From Thalassia testudinum (Eukaryota > Streptophyta > Magnoliopsida > Alismatales > Hydrocharitaceae), in NCBI GenBank assembly GCA_037157565.1, contig JAZHRO010000003.1:65164501-65228500 (forward strand): a stretch of 64,000 nt of DNA, read 5' to 3'. This document shows positions 24,640 to 34,788 of the stretch, piece by piece; the stretch's first letter is position 1; each line of letters opens with the position of its first letter. Position numbers and translations under genes: made by a program. A model generated the notes under the pieces. It was not told where the DNA came from. It ran no database searches and saw nothing but the letters and a program-made list of their open reading frames with translations.

Positions 24640-25480
24640 AATACCATAGTTAAGGTTTTCTTTGACAATTCTAACTAGTCTCCATTTGCCTATGAGTATA
24701 TCTAGGTCCAAAAAAACTTCACGATAGTATTTAAGCCTCCAAATCAACGGAGTAAGAAAGTAATAAATATTTTATGTCCAACTGTTCTTCCCCACACAAG
24801 TAGCATCCTCAATAGGTTTAATGTTCCATCTACGGAACTTTGTCATTAGGTTATTTCTACACACCTAACTATTAAATTGCCCTCTAAACACTTGCCAAGT
24901 GGAAATCTTCAGTTTCAAAGGCATTTTAGCCTGCCAAATCAATCCAATGTCTCTAAAGGGAACAATAAGTGTTTGTTGGCCAATTTAATAGTGAAAGCTA
25001 TCCCTTTCCATCACTAACAATCAAGCACCCCAGGCAAACATCTATTGTAGGATACCATCATCTAAAGACACAAGAAATCCTCTACTCCTTGATCCAATAA
25101 CCTTCCCACAAGCAACGGGGGTCCAATATCCCACTCTTGATTTCAATAATCTACCACCCTTGCCAACAAGGCTAAGCCCAAAGCAAACTATCAGAGAAGT
25201 CTGTCAGCTAGAGCACTATGCATCAACCAATTGTCAAGCAAAAATTTGAAAGTAGCTTAGTAATAGAGCTCCACAAAGAAATGCCTCACCAACGACAGAA
25301 CTCCAGTAATCTCCTTTCAAAAACTCCAATTTCCTGCCATAACATGCCTCCATAGCTATAGAAAAAAAAGATCCCTCTCGCATCCCACTAGCATCAAAAC
25401 CAACTACCAACCAGCTTGTGAGATGTCTTTCTTGCTACATAAAGACCCTTGGGTTGTGCCCACGGAGACCTTTTTTTTTT
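24640..25480 (-). pseudogene. LINE (L1-type) 3' debris
   Basis: Read on the minus strand, scattered pieces match the C-terminal part of plant L1-type ORF2: WQAKMPLKLKISTWQVFRGQ (the zf-RVT region, usually IWKAKMPLKIK.F.WQ...) followed by MTKFRRWNIKPIEDATCVG. Many stops and shifts are present, and no intact domain or poly-A end was found. A relic only. Confidence 0.5.
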
Positions 25481-25530
25481 TATGAGAACAACTCACTTAT
25501 CTTATTTCAACTGCAATCCCATTAAATATC

Positions 25531-26540
25531 TTACAAGTCATTAAGAAACCCGTCATCCAAGAAATCAAAATTCAAGAACGATTCCAACTCTCCCCCATCA
25601 CTCACTCTCTCCCTATCTAGCAGTCCTTGATTACTGGTGCCTGTTACCAAGCTTGTTTCATTACTTGACATGGGGAGATGTGCATTGTAGCTACCGTAAT
25701 CCATTGCTTGAGTAGTTGCTAGCGTTACTTCCGCTTCTGCCAGCAGCATAGTCTCGATTCCAGATGCAATCCAGTCCGGCATACTAAATTGTCGACTACT
25801 CTCCTTTGGAGCTACTTCTGATGATTCCAACTAGGCTTTCCGAGCTTTAATCATATATCTCTCTTCAAAATCATCTTTGTATAGCATCATAAAGTCCCCA
25901 GATCGTAAACCATTTGATTTGACAAATTCAACAATGTTTTCAAGTACGTGCATTCTACTTCTATTGTTTGGCCAAAACCTATATCTAAAAGTCCATACAT
26001 GTGAAGTCAATATATCATCCATACTTATAAGCATTCCTTCATGAGATTTAACTGTAGGTAGGTGGACCTCTGCTTCATTCTTTAGGAGGACAATCCCTCT
26101 GAGAGAACCAACATCACTATTTTAAAGTTCTTTCTGTAGCAAAAATCTAGAGTTTGTCCAACTTTTATCAAACAAAGATGCATCAGAGAAAAGAGCATCC
26201 TGAGTGTCAACTCTTTTCACAATATTTTCCATCCTCTCGGCAGTGGTGACCGAGTAGTGGAGATGGTGAGTCTGCAGAATTTAGGTAGTTCTGCTGACCC
26301 TGTCCATCCTGCATCAGTGAGTTGTATTGAAGTAGACAGGGTTCCCTTAAGCAGTTCAGGTGCCTTGGGTTCTGGGAGCAGTTTTCCCCATCAAGGTTGG
26401 CTTGAACGATAAAAGAATCCTAGCATGCTGAATGTTGGAAATGGTACCATTCATGCAAATAATGTTAGGATATGCCATATAGAGGCTGAAATGTTAAAGA
26501 TGGTGCATCCAAATCCTATAAACTAAGCAAAGGATTTTTC
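25531..26540 (-). pseudogene. FUS3-like: FUS3-like B3 transcription factor, probable retrocopy
   Basis: FUS3, LEC2 and ABI3 are B3-domain factors that control embryo maturation and seed storage genes in the nucleus. On the minus strand the B3 domain reads FLLQKEL-stop-NSDVGSLRGIVLLKNEAEVHLPTV, then SMDDILTSHVWTFRYRFWPN, NRSRMHVLENIVEFVKSNGL, GDFMMLYKDDFEERYMIKARKA; the last phrase is closest to FUS3. An acidic tail follows (ESFLNFDFLDDGFLNDL, end at 25531). Upstream, in a shifted frame, lie REPCLLQYNSLMQDGQGQQN and DAPSLTFQPLYGIS. In plant FUS3/ABI3 genes the B3 region is split by several introns, yet here it is continuous, which points to a copy made through mRNA. Stops (TAA at 26137-26135; several upstream) and a frameshift near 26235 show it is dead. 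Confidence 0.82.
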
Positions 26541-27234
26541 CCATGCTGCAACAATGAGTCCCTTAGCATCTAAGAGAGTAGAGACCAATAACTCAAATGC
26601 AATAAACTCAGGGAATGTCTTTACCCACACACCACCTCCAAGCCATGTTTGATTAGAGAGGCAGAAACTTGGCAATCCCAGTACATCAAGATCCGACAAC
26701 AATTCCCTGATTCAGCATCTACAAGCAATTCTGAAACAAACAAATCTAGGCCAGGCAATCCAAGCATGGTAAATTCTTGCAAAATAGTGCCAGAATCGCC
26801 GAGAGGTACTTAAGCGTGTTGGCAGGAATTATCATTGCCTCAAAATTGAGATTCTACTCCTGATATAAATGTTGGGTTCCATTCACCAACCTCACCTCTT
26901 TCAGGAATGGGGGTTGATCCTCAGCAACCTAATTTAGTGTTGCAGCTATGAAGCCTCTCAATGGCAAGGTAGTGAGGGCCGAGGGATTGGATATTTTTGC
27001 ATGCCTTAGTGAGCATTTCTAATTTTCATTTTGTTATTATCATATTGTATAAGGATAGGGAAGTTTGTATAGATTAAATTGATGTAATCCAAAATAAATC
27101 ATTGTGGATCAAGCACATGCATCCCTGGTTGAAATGTGAAATATCATAATCTAGTAAAAGTTGTCTTCTCACCGGGACTCTTCAAAAAAAAAGAAAACGA
27201 GGGGGTAGGGGGGAAGGAGGGGATCCTATGGAAT
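26541..27234. other. Unassigned; may hold the 5' end of the FUS3-like copy
   Basis: Minus-strand sequence near 26600-26760 could continue the FUS3-like N-terminal region, but I see no match strong enough to extend the call. 26960-27130 shows nothing. Confidence 0.3.
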
Positions 27235-27420
27235 GTGATAGTGCAAGTAATCGCCCTTCGTCGAGGAAGAAGCTGCCGCAATGGGAGCCGCCAAGCCGGT
27301 GGCGGAGTCCTCCACCAGCTCCAAAGGCAAGGGATCGAGGAAGCCCACGAGCTCATCCTTCCATGAAGAAGAGCCACAGCCACCACCACCGTCCAAGGCA
27401 CATAGTCGATGAGGCCCCTC
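27235..27420 (+). other. GC-rich exon-like island
   Basis: The sequence turns GC-rich and reads, from an ATG at about 27281, MGAAKPVAESSTSSKGKGSR.. then Pro-rich to a stop. It resembles a first exon of a plant gene. No homologue recognised, and downstream sequence is not coding. Weak support. Confidence 0.25.
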
Positions 27421-28225
27421 TCAGGCATTCGATCCCTTCCTCTTTTCCTTCATATTCCTTCATTCTTAAGCTTTTCCACTTCCTTTCTCTTCACCATTTT
27501 AAAAACCTCTCCATCTCAACGTTAGAAGGAGGGAGGGAATGAGGGAATGCGAAGAGAGGGGAGAAAGGGGTCATCGAAGATAAGGGAGAGAGGTTGTCAT
27601 TTTATTTAATATTTACCAAACATCATATTAACCTATCATGAGGGGGCCTATAGGTGCATTCCATCTCTACTTTCAAAAAAAAGAAGTAATGGCTACCTAT
27701 GTAGTTAATAGCCACCCAACTAACATTAATCAAACATTTAGCTACAGCCAACTATAGTTACAAATGTTCATCCCAAAAGGTTAGGAAGGAAATACATAAA
27801 ATAAAATTCTTAATATAAGTTATTTATGAGGTGAAGAATGGAGGAGAGCAAGGAAGTGAACGAGAGGATAATTTTTTGTAGGTAAATAAAAAGTTACCTA
27901 TAAATTTTCCTAGGTTGCCATTGCCCAAGGCCTCAATATATAGTAGCTAGAAATGTCACAATACTCAATCGTCTCGCTACTCACAACTAACTAGTGACCA
28001 AAGGAAGATCAATTTGCACATACCATATTAAAAGAAATCATAGATGTGTGAAATCCATTATCAACAATTAAAAAGAAAGAAAATATTCATCATTACCCCA
28101 AAGTACCACTCTCCAAAAGTTCCATCTTTCTTATATGTCAACCATAGCCTGGTTCTTTTTTTACCTCCTTCCTTCCTATGGTAATCCAAAAACAAAGTAA
28201 AGAGAAGATATTATAGTGCAATTAC
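27421..28225. other. Unassigned AT-rich sequence
   Basis: Purine-rich at 27525-27600, then AT-rich. No feature supported. Confidence 0.4.
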
Positions 28226-28249
28226 CGATCTTCCGACTGGCATTAGCTT
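28226..28249 (-). other. Candidate 24-bp micro-exon
   Basis: TTTAAAG acceptor and GTAATT donor enclose 24 bp on the same strand as the other candidate exons. Very short, so chance is likely. Confidence 0.15.
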
Positions 28250-28274
28250 CTTTAAAAAACAAAAGCATTATAAA

Positions 28275-28598
28275 TTAATGACAACATCTTTTACAAATTT
28301 CATCATAAGCACTAGGCATGTCTGATATAAGCCAAAAACCACATACACTCTGATGTTTGCAAGCTTGAGCTAAATCATGAACCAACAAGTTCATAGATCT
28401 AGGGACTAGCATGCATTTAGTATCACCAATAGATTTCAAACAAAACATACAACTTTCCAATATATTATGAGATTCCCATAACAAGTTAAAAATATCCCTA
28501 AAATAAAGTAATAGTTTTAGGTAACCACTAAGCAACAGTATGTAAGGGTTCCAGATGAGTGTACTAAAATGCCAATGAGCAAGATCAAAAACATGCAA
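28275..28598 (-). pseudogene. RNase H-like (RVT_3-type) fragment
   Basis: A 107-codon open minus-strand stretch. Its second half, DTKCMLVPRSMNLLVHDLAQ followed by ACKHQSVCGFWLISDMPS, resembles the C-terminal part of plant RVT_3 domains (V.R..N..AH.LA..). Those occur at the ends of L1-type LINEs and in stand-alone plant RNase H-like genes. Catalytic acidic residues of the first half are not evident. The link to the LINE debris at 24640 is unproven. Confidence 0.35.
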
Positions 28599-29359
28599 AC
28601 AACGATAGCACCCAAACTTAAGTAAAAAAGTCCAAAAATCGATTATGTGGCAACATGCATAGAGGTTTCAAACTCCACCTACTAGTGCCAAACATTGTTC
28701 TTTACCATTTCAAATTTCAAAAAACAATTATGAAACTACTCTAGAAATTGTTTGTGATTCTAATATTGTTATATGTAAAACTCTTTTAATTTATAGGCCA
28801 TATTAACGAACTTCATACCTAGTTGTGCTTCTAATCTTGTTACATGTAAAGCTCTTTTGATTTCTAGACCATATTAATGAACTTCATACCTAATAGATAA
28901 CGTAATCAAAATAACATTTTTGATGATCATTGAATATCGAAAGAATATGCTTGAGAGTTAAAAATAACATTAACATTCAAAAAGAATATATGAATCTTAA
29001 GGTTACATTTTGTAGAGTGCGGTAACCGTATATAGTAGATTCTTGATGCTTAAAAATAGTTAGGCATCATCTAAGAGATGTAGATTCCTCAACTACCACA
29101 ACTAAAATTATCTAAGCATATACCTTGAGTAGGATTTCAAACTTTCAAGGAAATACACATAACATTGACAAGCATGCATGCACACAAAAATCATGTTCAA
29201 AATTGATGCCAAAACATTCCCACTCCCTTTCTAGTTTAAGGAAAAAATAAAAAGGAAAAATCAAATGAAATAAACTTGGTACTCAACACAGAATAAGCAA
29301 ATACAAGAACTAAAAACTAAAAGTAATGAGGTACATCAAAATCAAAGGATGATCATTAC
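28599..29359. other. AT-rich sequence without supported features
   Basis: A short near-duplicate occurs (28751-28820 and 28821-28890: a 'gttatatgtaaa' type phrase followed by 'ctcttttaattt' and 'aacttcatacct'), spacing about 67 bp. Nothing else seen. Confidence 0.45.
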
Positions 29360-29428
29360 CAATAACTCTCCCCAAACTCCTACTTCCTCAAGAGCCTCCT
29401 GTGACTCCTCAATAGTTTCATCATTCTC
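29360..29428 (-). other. Candidate exon, unknown gene
   Basis: 69 bp, 23 codons, no stop (ENDETIEESQEALEEVGVWG..), acceptor GGCTAG and donor GTAATG. The acidic composition looks coding. Family not recognised. Confidence 0.35.
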
Positions 29429-29921
29429 CTAGCCAACCTAAGTTGGCACAAAAAGTTCACAAATATACCCCACATTCAATAATAAATAATAGAACAATAA
29501 GAATGGTTCATTAAATTGCATGTTTTTAATCTTACATTTGGTTGAAACACAACAACAGCTACTTGGAAGCCATGCATAATGAAGGGTTTAATGATTGGCT
29601 TTCAACAAGATGATACTGGTACTACAAAAATAAATTAAGGGCCTTAGTCGGGCTAGCAAGCAGGCCCCAAGCCCAATGGGCAGGTCTAGTCTATCTTACC
29701 CACCTAGACCATCATTATCAAGAAACTAGAGTTCCAATCTGGAAACTTATATTTAGCACCTTTCCCTTTAAGTCAAGGATGGATTGTTGTCCACGAAGAA
29801 AAATTCAGAAGAAGGGAAATGAAATATGATATGAGATAATGTAACCATCCTTTCTGCATATCCAAGCATATGACAACCTGCATCTGTATTGTCTTAATAA
29901 TAGAAATACAGAATAATTTTG

Positions 29922-30741
29922 CTTTGAAGAGTCGTCAGACACTAAGCAGGTCTAGGCTGAAGTAGATGCCAAGGCTGGGGTTGCTAAGAAGAAAGTGAAA
30001 AAATCAAATGTTCAAGTTACAAAACATGTTTGTGGTGGATTGACACCTGCTGATTTCCAAGCAGCTGTGGAGCTGGAAACTGCCATATCCCTTCAGGATA
30101 GAGTGATGGAAGATACAAGGGACAAGAAGAATGTTGTCGAGGCATACGTCTATGACATGAAAAATAAACTCTATGACAAGTATCATGATTTTGTTAAGGA
30201 CTTGGATAGAGAACCATTATGTTCAAAGCTTCAGGAGACAGAGGACTGGCTCTATGATGAGGGTGAGACTGAGATAAAAGGGGTTTATGTGAATAAACTA
30301 GAAGAGCTAGAAATGCTATAGGTGGCCCTATTGAAGTGCACTATAAAGAGTACTTTGAGAGGGGTCCTTTAATTAAGCAATTAAATTATTGCATCAATAT
30401 CTACAAGGACCTGTGTTATCCAATGATCCCAAGTTTGACCGCATTGACATTGCAAAAAAGGAAAAGGTCACAAAGGAATGTGGGGAGGCAGAACTACGGT
30501 TGAAGGGGAAACTTGAGCAGCAAATGACTCTGGGCAAGGATGATCAACTTGTTCTTTCATCTGATATTGAGACTACTCCACCAAGCACCCCACCACAGCC
30601 ACAAACTCTAGAGTAGCCACAACTGGCAGCTGCCAATGAAGTTTCAGAGCAAGCACCTGGGCATGGTGATGTTTCTGGAGAACTAATGGAGACCAAGAGT
30701 TCAGAGAAATCAGATGGTGCATCTGGAACGGTGGGAAACAT
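29922..30741 (+). pseudogene. HSP70-15: HSP70-15/HSP110 C-terminal fragment
   Basis: HSP110-type proteins (plant HSP70-14/15/16) are cytosolic nucleotide-exchange factors for HSP70. On the plus strand from 29922 the frame reads EESSDTKQV, a TAG, then AEVDAKAGVAKKKVKKSNVQ. It continues with LTPADFQAAVELETAISLQD, RVMEDTRDKKNVVEAYVYDM, NKLYDKYHDFVKD and ETEIKGVYVNKLEEL. After breaks near 30320 and 30405 come DPKFDRIDIAKKEKVTKECG, then a Pro-rich tail and METKSSEKSD. These match the C-terminal helical lid region of plant HSP70-15, about 250 of about 850 residues. The ATPase domain is absent. It lies 0.5 kb from the minisatellite at 31200 and 1.9 kb from the CACTA-like end at 32646, so it could be transposon cargo. 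Confidence 0.85.
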
Positions 30742-31199
30742 GTACTTATTCTCTACTTGTCACAGGTTTTTCTTCTCAGATTAATCTTGGGATTTGGCTG
30801 CCATTTTTAAATACATCATCACGCTCACCACTTTCCTATGGTTCTGTAACTTATTAGGGAACAAAAAAAAAGAAAATAACATCACTAGGATATCTAGTAA
30901 AGTGCCTCCACCAATCATGAAAATCAGAACTCTGTGAAACATCAAAGGGTTTAATTTGTTGATATTTACCTTCGAATTAGTGCGGATGGTCGAAGGCATG
31001 GAGGGCAACGCAGCATACAGGGTTGATGGCATGGAGGCGGGATGTAGATGATCGATGATGTGGATGGTAGGTGGACGGCGTTGACGTGGAGGGCGACCTA
31101 ACGGCATTGGCATGGAGAAAGTGGCAGGGGAGTTTGTGGCATCGGTGTCAGGACAAGGAGGCTGGGCAGCATGCAACGAGGAAGAGCAGCATGTAGGGG
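30742..31199. other. Unassigned sequence between HSP70-15 fragment and minisatellite
   Basis: The plus strand becomes G-rich from about 30980. The 147-codon minus-strand open stretch (30781-31224) is a compositional shadow. Confidence 0.4.
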
Positions 31200-31690
31200 A
31201 GTGGTGGCGATGCAGCGAGGGCACTAACTGAGGGCTTGGGGATCATGGGCGAGGAGGGCGACGGTGGAGGGTGTGGGGATTCTAGGTGCCGAGGGTGCTG
31301 GCGGAGGGCCTAGCGATTTTAGGCAGCGAGGGCATGGGTGGGGGGCGTGGGGATCACAGGCGATGAGGGTGTCGGCGGAGGGCATCGAGATCGCGAGTGA
31401 CGGGGTTTTCGATGGAGGGCGCGGAGATTGTGGGCCGCGAGGGTGTCGATGGAGGGCGCTGGCTGAGGGCTTGGGGACTGTGGGCGAGGAGGGCGTCGGT
31501 GGAGGGTGTGGGGATTTTAGGTGCCAAGGGTGCCGGCGGAGGGCATGGCGATTTTAGGTGGCGCAGGCATCTATTGGGGGCGTGGGGATCACAGGAGACG
31601 AGGGTGCTGGCGGAGGGCGTCGGGATCAGGAGCGATGAGGGTGTCGATGGAGGACACAGGGTTCATGGGTGGCAAATGTGTAGGAGGGCA
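31200..31690. repeat. GC-rich minisatellite, period about 37-39 bp
   Basis: About 13 degenerate units of the form 'gcgaggagggcgtcggtgga' + 'gggtgtggggattttaggt'. The period is seen best at 31485-31670. Gly-rich open frames on the plus strand (31264-31557, 31397-31717) come from the repeat and are not genes. Confidence 0.8.
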
Positions 31691-31739
31691 TGCGACGGAT
31701 TCAGGAGAAAGGAGTGACATGGATTGCCTATAACTTTCA

Positions 31740-32646
31740 CGAGGAATGAAAATTGCAAATTATATATAAAAAAAGTTAACTCGCTACAGTCAAGATCATC
31801 GTAAGTTTTTTTTCAATTTCACTGCTATCTAAATCCTATTCCACCGCTATGTAAATCCAATTCATAATATCCTATTTATTTTTTTAAAAAAAATCAGCTA
31901 CAACCAATGTTTCTTAAATAAAGATAAGCTTTGCTTTTTTACTTTTAAAGATATTATATGAATAAGAAAAATAATCAACTTAATACAATGTTTTGATGTT
32001 GTCAAAACATTTTTAGTGGCATATTTTTATTATTGTTAAGTTACTTTTGAAATATTGAAATGATAATATATATTATAAATATATTGATTGATATTTTTAC
32101 CACTAATACTAACTACATGTATCTTAAATAAATGAAATCAAAAGTTTTTTTTTCTATTTAAAGGGATAAGTTTCAATTTAGCTTTTCCCTATGGTATTTA
32201 GAACACATCGAAAATAAAATAGTTGCCTCATTTCATTTACATCAATTTGTCATTCAAAAAAGATATTATAATGGCATAAGTAATAATTGCCACTAAATCA
32301 AAGACTATAGTGTCAAATATATTTACCACTAATATTAATTATCATTTTATAAAAAATTATAGTGGCATTAGCAACAAGTGCCACTAAATCAAAGACTATA
32401 GTGTCAAATATATTTACCATTAGTGTAAATTATCATTTGACAAAAATATTATAGTAGCTTAAATAATAATTTCCACTAAATCAAAGTCAATAGCAACAAA
32501 TATATTTGTCACTATTATTAATTGTCACTTAACAAAATATTATAGTGGCAAATGAAAAAAAATTGTCACTAAATCTAAGAAATTAGTGGCAAATGCATTA
32601 TATGCCACTATTTAATTCACCACTAAAGGCCATTTTTTTTGTAATG
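31740..32646 (-). mobile_element. CACTA-like DNA transposon, right terminal region
   Basis: The right end, read inward on the minus strand, is CATTACAAAAAAAATGGCC followed by TTTAGTGGTG. Plant CACTA ends usually read CACTACAAGAAAA..., so the first bases appear mutated (CATTA). Inside lie many TGCCACTA/TAGTGGCA motifs in both orientations, as in CACTA subterminal regions. 3 bp CTA (32647-32649) would be the target duplication. No transposase is visible. The left end was not found with confidence; a TACTACAAAAATA at 29617 is a weak candidate, and the true end may be outside the window. Confidence 0.55.
32262..32600. repeat. Tandem repeat of about 92 bp, 3.5-4 units
   Basis: CCACTAAATCAAAG recurs at 32290, 32381, 32473 and (diverged) 32566, spacing 91-93 bp. 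Units also share 'tatagtggca' and 'aaatatatttacca'. It forms the subterminal repeats of the CACTA-like end. Confidence 0.85.
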
Positions 32647-32796
32647 CTAAGACCCTTCTAAGAACCTAATTAGGTTCTCACTAAACCCAATTGACTTAGA
32701 TCAAAGTCAATTATACTTCACCTAGTCAATTGGACACATAGAGTCTAATTGAGCTCAAATCTCAACTAATACAAATCTAATCGGACTTAGTGAGAG
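32647..32796 (+). repeat. B-type LTR remnant, left piece
   Basis: The reverse complement of this stretch matches 15400-15540 of LTR B (AATTGGAC, CCAAGTCAATTAGGTTTAGTGAGA-like phrases). It continues at 49231 beyond element C. Its left side is cut by the CACTA-like end. Confidence 0.7.
32792..32796. repeat. Target site duplication GAGAG of element C (pair 49226-49230)
   Basis: Perfect 5-bp match on both sides of the element. It defines the exact ends even though the right LTR ends ATA in place of ACA. Confidence 0.9.
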
Positions 32797-33987
32797 TGAT
32801 GTAAACATGTTTATATCACATAAACTGTCTATTTATGTGTATTCTTAGGCATAGAGTTGCATCATACATTATAAATATTGCATAACATGCATCATCTTAT
32901 ATTTAGGTTAGATTATATAAATTTTAGGTTAATTTCCTTTTTTTCTGGTCAGGTAATAGGGCAATATTCAATCAGAGCCTCAAATTGAAGATCCAACCGT
33001 ATGGATCTGATCAGGGCGATGATTGGAGTTCAATGACTCCAAGATCACCCTGATTGGACTTCCGTAGCATCAGATGCAATCCGAAAAAGACTAGAGATCA
33101 AAGGGTCAGGTAGTGTAAATTCATTCTTTAGGTGACAAATCCGATCTCACGGATGGATTCAGATCAATAATCACAGCCCAATGACGTGAAAATTGGTCCA
33201 ATTCGACATCCATGCCACCACCTACAAGCATATGAAGATGGACGACCAGGATGGTGCCACGTGGCATCATCCCAGCCATCCAAAAGCACCATCAGCCCAC
33301 ACCTCTTCCTCAAAGGCCTCTCCATCGCACGATCTCAGCTGTTGGATCTTGATCCAACATCCAAGATTTACTCTAGGCCGCGCCCCCATATATCTGAAGG
33401 CATAGGACTGGATGATCTCAACTGTTGGATCACCATCCAACGGTTGCGAGCATCCGGCCTTAAAACATTTGTGGGACCAAAAGCACACCACAGCGTAGTG
33501 GTTGAAGGTGTTGTCGCAACGGAATGGTGCACGTTTAAGTCATGCGTCCGCACTGCTCTCATCACGTGCACGGTTCAATCCAGCCGCCAGATCAGACGCC
33601 AATGGCCAAGATCATCGTATCAGGCGAACACGCGATTGGACACTCAGCGCACACGCTCGATCGTACATGCCCCAACGCACATTCTCAAATGCGATAAGCA
33701 TGCAATCTCATCCCTCCATCAATGATCGAACAACCGAGGAGAGGCGAGCGTCGTGTGCATGAAAAAGAAGCGGCGATGAGGGCTTTTAAGCCATCCGATC
33801 GCTGGATCGGACGACTGAGAGCTCGTTTGCGTAGCTTAAGCATTAGGTGCGTGGGTGAGGAGGAGACGGCGCACGCGCACACACGCAGCCCACGTTTAAG
33901 CCTTTAGTGACGGATAAATCCGTCACTAAAGACCCTGACATTAATGTTTTGATGATAAAAGACCTAATTGCCCCTCAAATCTTCACC

Positions 33988-33995
33988 TATAAAAG
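33988..33995 (+). promoter_or_regulatory. TATA box of 5' LTR C
   Basis: CACCTATAAAAGGCCC; the same box is at 48457-48464 in the 3' LTR. A pyrimidine-rich start region follows in both. Confidence 0.7.
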
Positions 33996-34697
33996 GCCCT
34001 ACGACCCTCACACTTTCTTCATCCCTTCCTCTCTTCTCTCACTCCCTCCAAAGCTCTAAGAGCTTGTCCCAAACTTGAGATGCTCCATTAGAGTTAAAAT
34101 TAGAATTTTTCCACCTTCTCCCTCCTTTGTAGAACATCCCGCGATTGTCCTCTCACTCCATTCGGGAAGTGAATCCCTCAACAATGACGTCCTACGTCAC
34201 CCCCAGTTCTTCCCGCTTAGTTCTCCTTCTCACTTCGTCCTCCGTCTTCTGGGCGTCGCCCCATCCGGCTCGTCATCCAAGCAATCGTCGAAGAGGATAC
34301 TTCTCTCTCCATTCTCTTTACCGCTTTTTAGAGTAGATTTCCTGCTTTCTAGCATAGATTTCTTGCTTTCTAGTTGTAATGATTAGTGTAATGAATAGCA
34401 TTTGATGATGAAATCCATGTTTATTCTACTTCTCTTTTATATTTATTTGTAATATTCTCTCTCTCTTCTATTTATTATTTGTTAAATAGATAGCTATTTT
34501 TTGACCAGCTAATCTATTTCATGACAAACAAAATAAACACGTATTTTTAATCACACGTCCGCCTCCCTGTGTTCGACCTGAAATTCTTAGAGTTTCAATA
34601 TAAATTTATCTGTTGATGGATTTCTTTGCAAATCATGCTACGATGACGAGTTTTCAAAACTCAATCTCGTTTGTGACGATCTTCCAAGCCAACATTT

Positions 34698-34715
34698 TGG
34701 CGCCATTGCTGAGGA
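34698..34715 (+). other. Primer-site-like copy inside LTR C
   Basis: TGGCGCCATTGCTGAGGA, preceded by CA-ttt exactly as at the true LTR end. The 3' LTR keeps a decayed copy (TAACACCATTGCCGGGTA, 49156-49173). It suggests the LTR was once shorter and gained about 73 bp. Confidence 0.65.
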
Positions 34716-34770
34716 ATTTTACGACACAACATTTTGGTGTCGTTTGCGATGATTATCCATTCAAACATTT

Positions 34771-34788
34771 TGGCTCTATTACCGGGGA
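34771..34788 (+). other. Element C primer-binding site (tRNA-Asp, decayed)
   Basis: TGGCTCTATTACCGGGGA, three mismatches to the tRNA-Asp complement, 3 bp after the LTR end. Confidence 0.8.

Larger units (their letters stand above)
32797..34767 (+). repeat. Element C 5' LTR
   Basis: 1971 bp, starts TGATGTAAAC whose pair GTTTATATCA follows two bases later, making a near-perfect terminal palindrome. It contains the ATCCAACGG-type inverted repeat (33420-33446), the CCGATC/GATCGG hairpin (33790-33815), a TATA box at 33988, and the 'ctccctgtgttcgacct' block at about 34564. Near its 3' end two earlier primer-site-like copies lie at 34698 and about 34734. Open frames on both strands (33186-33907, 34075-34386) are not genes. 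Confidence 0.92.

Noticed and set aside
31264..31717. Gly-rich protein genes
   Set aside because: The frames are translations of the 38-bp minisatellite, and more than one frame is open.
29617..32646. A compact Pack-CACTA of 3.0 kb carrying HSP70-15
   Set aside because: TACTACAAAAATA at 29617 agrees with the right end for only about ten bases, lacks subterminal motifs, and shows no matching 3-bp target copy. Kept only as a weak alternative.
33186..33725. 179-codon plus-strand gene
   Set aside because: Inside LTR C; the matching stretch in the 3' LTR (47600-48191) does not keep the same frame.
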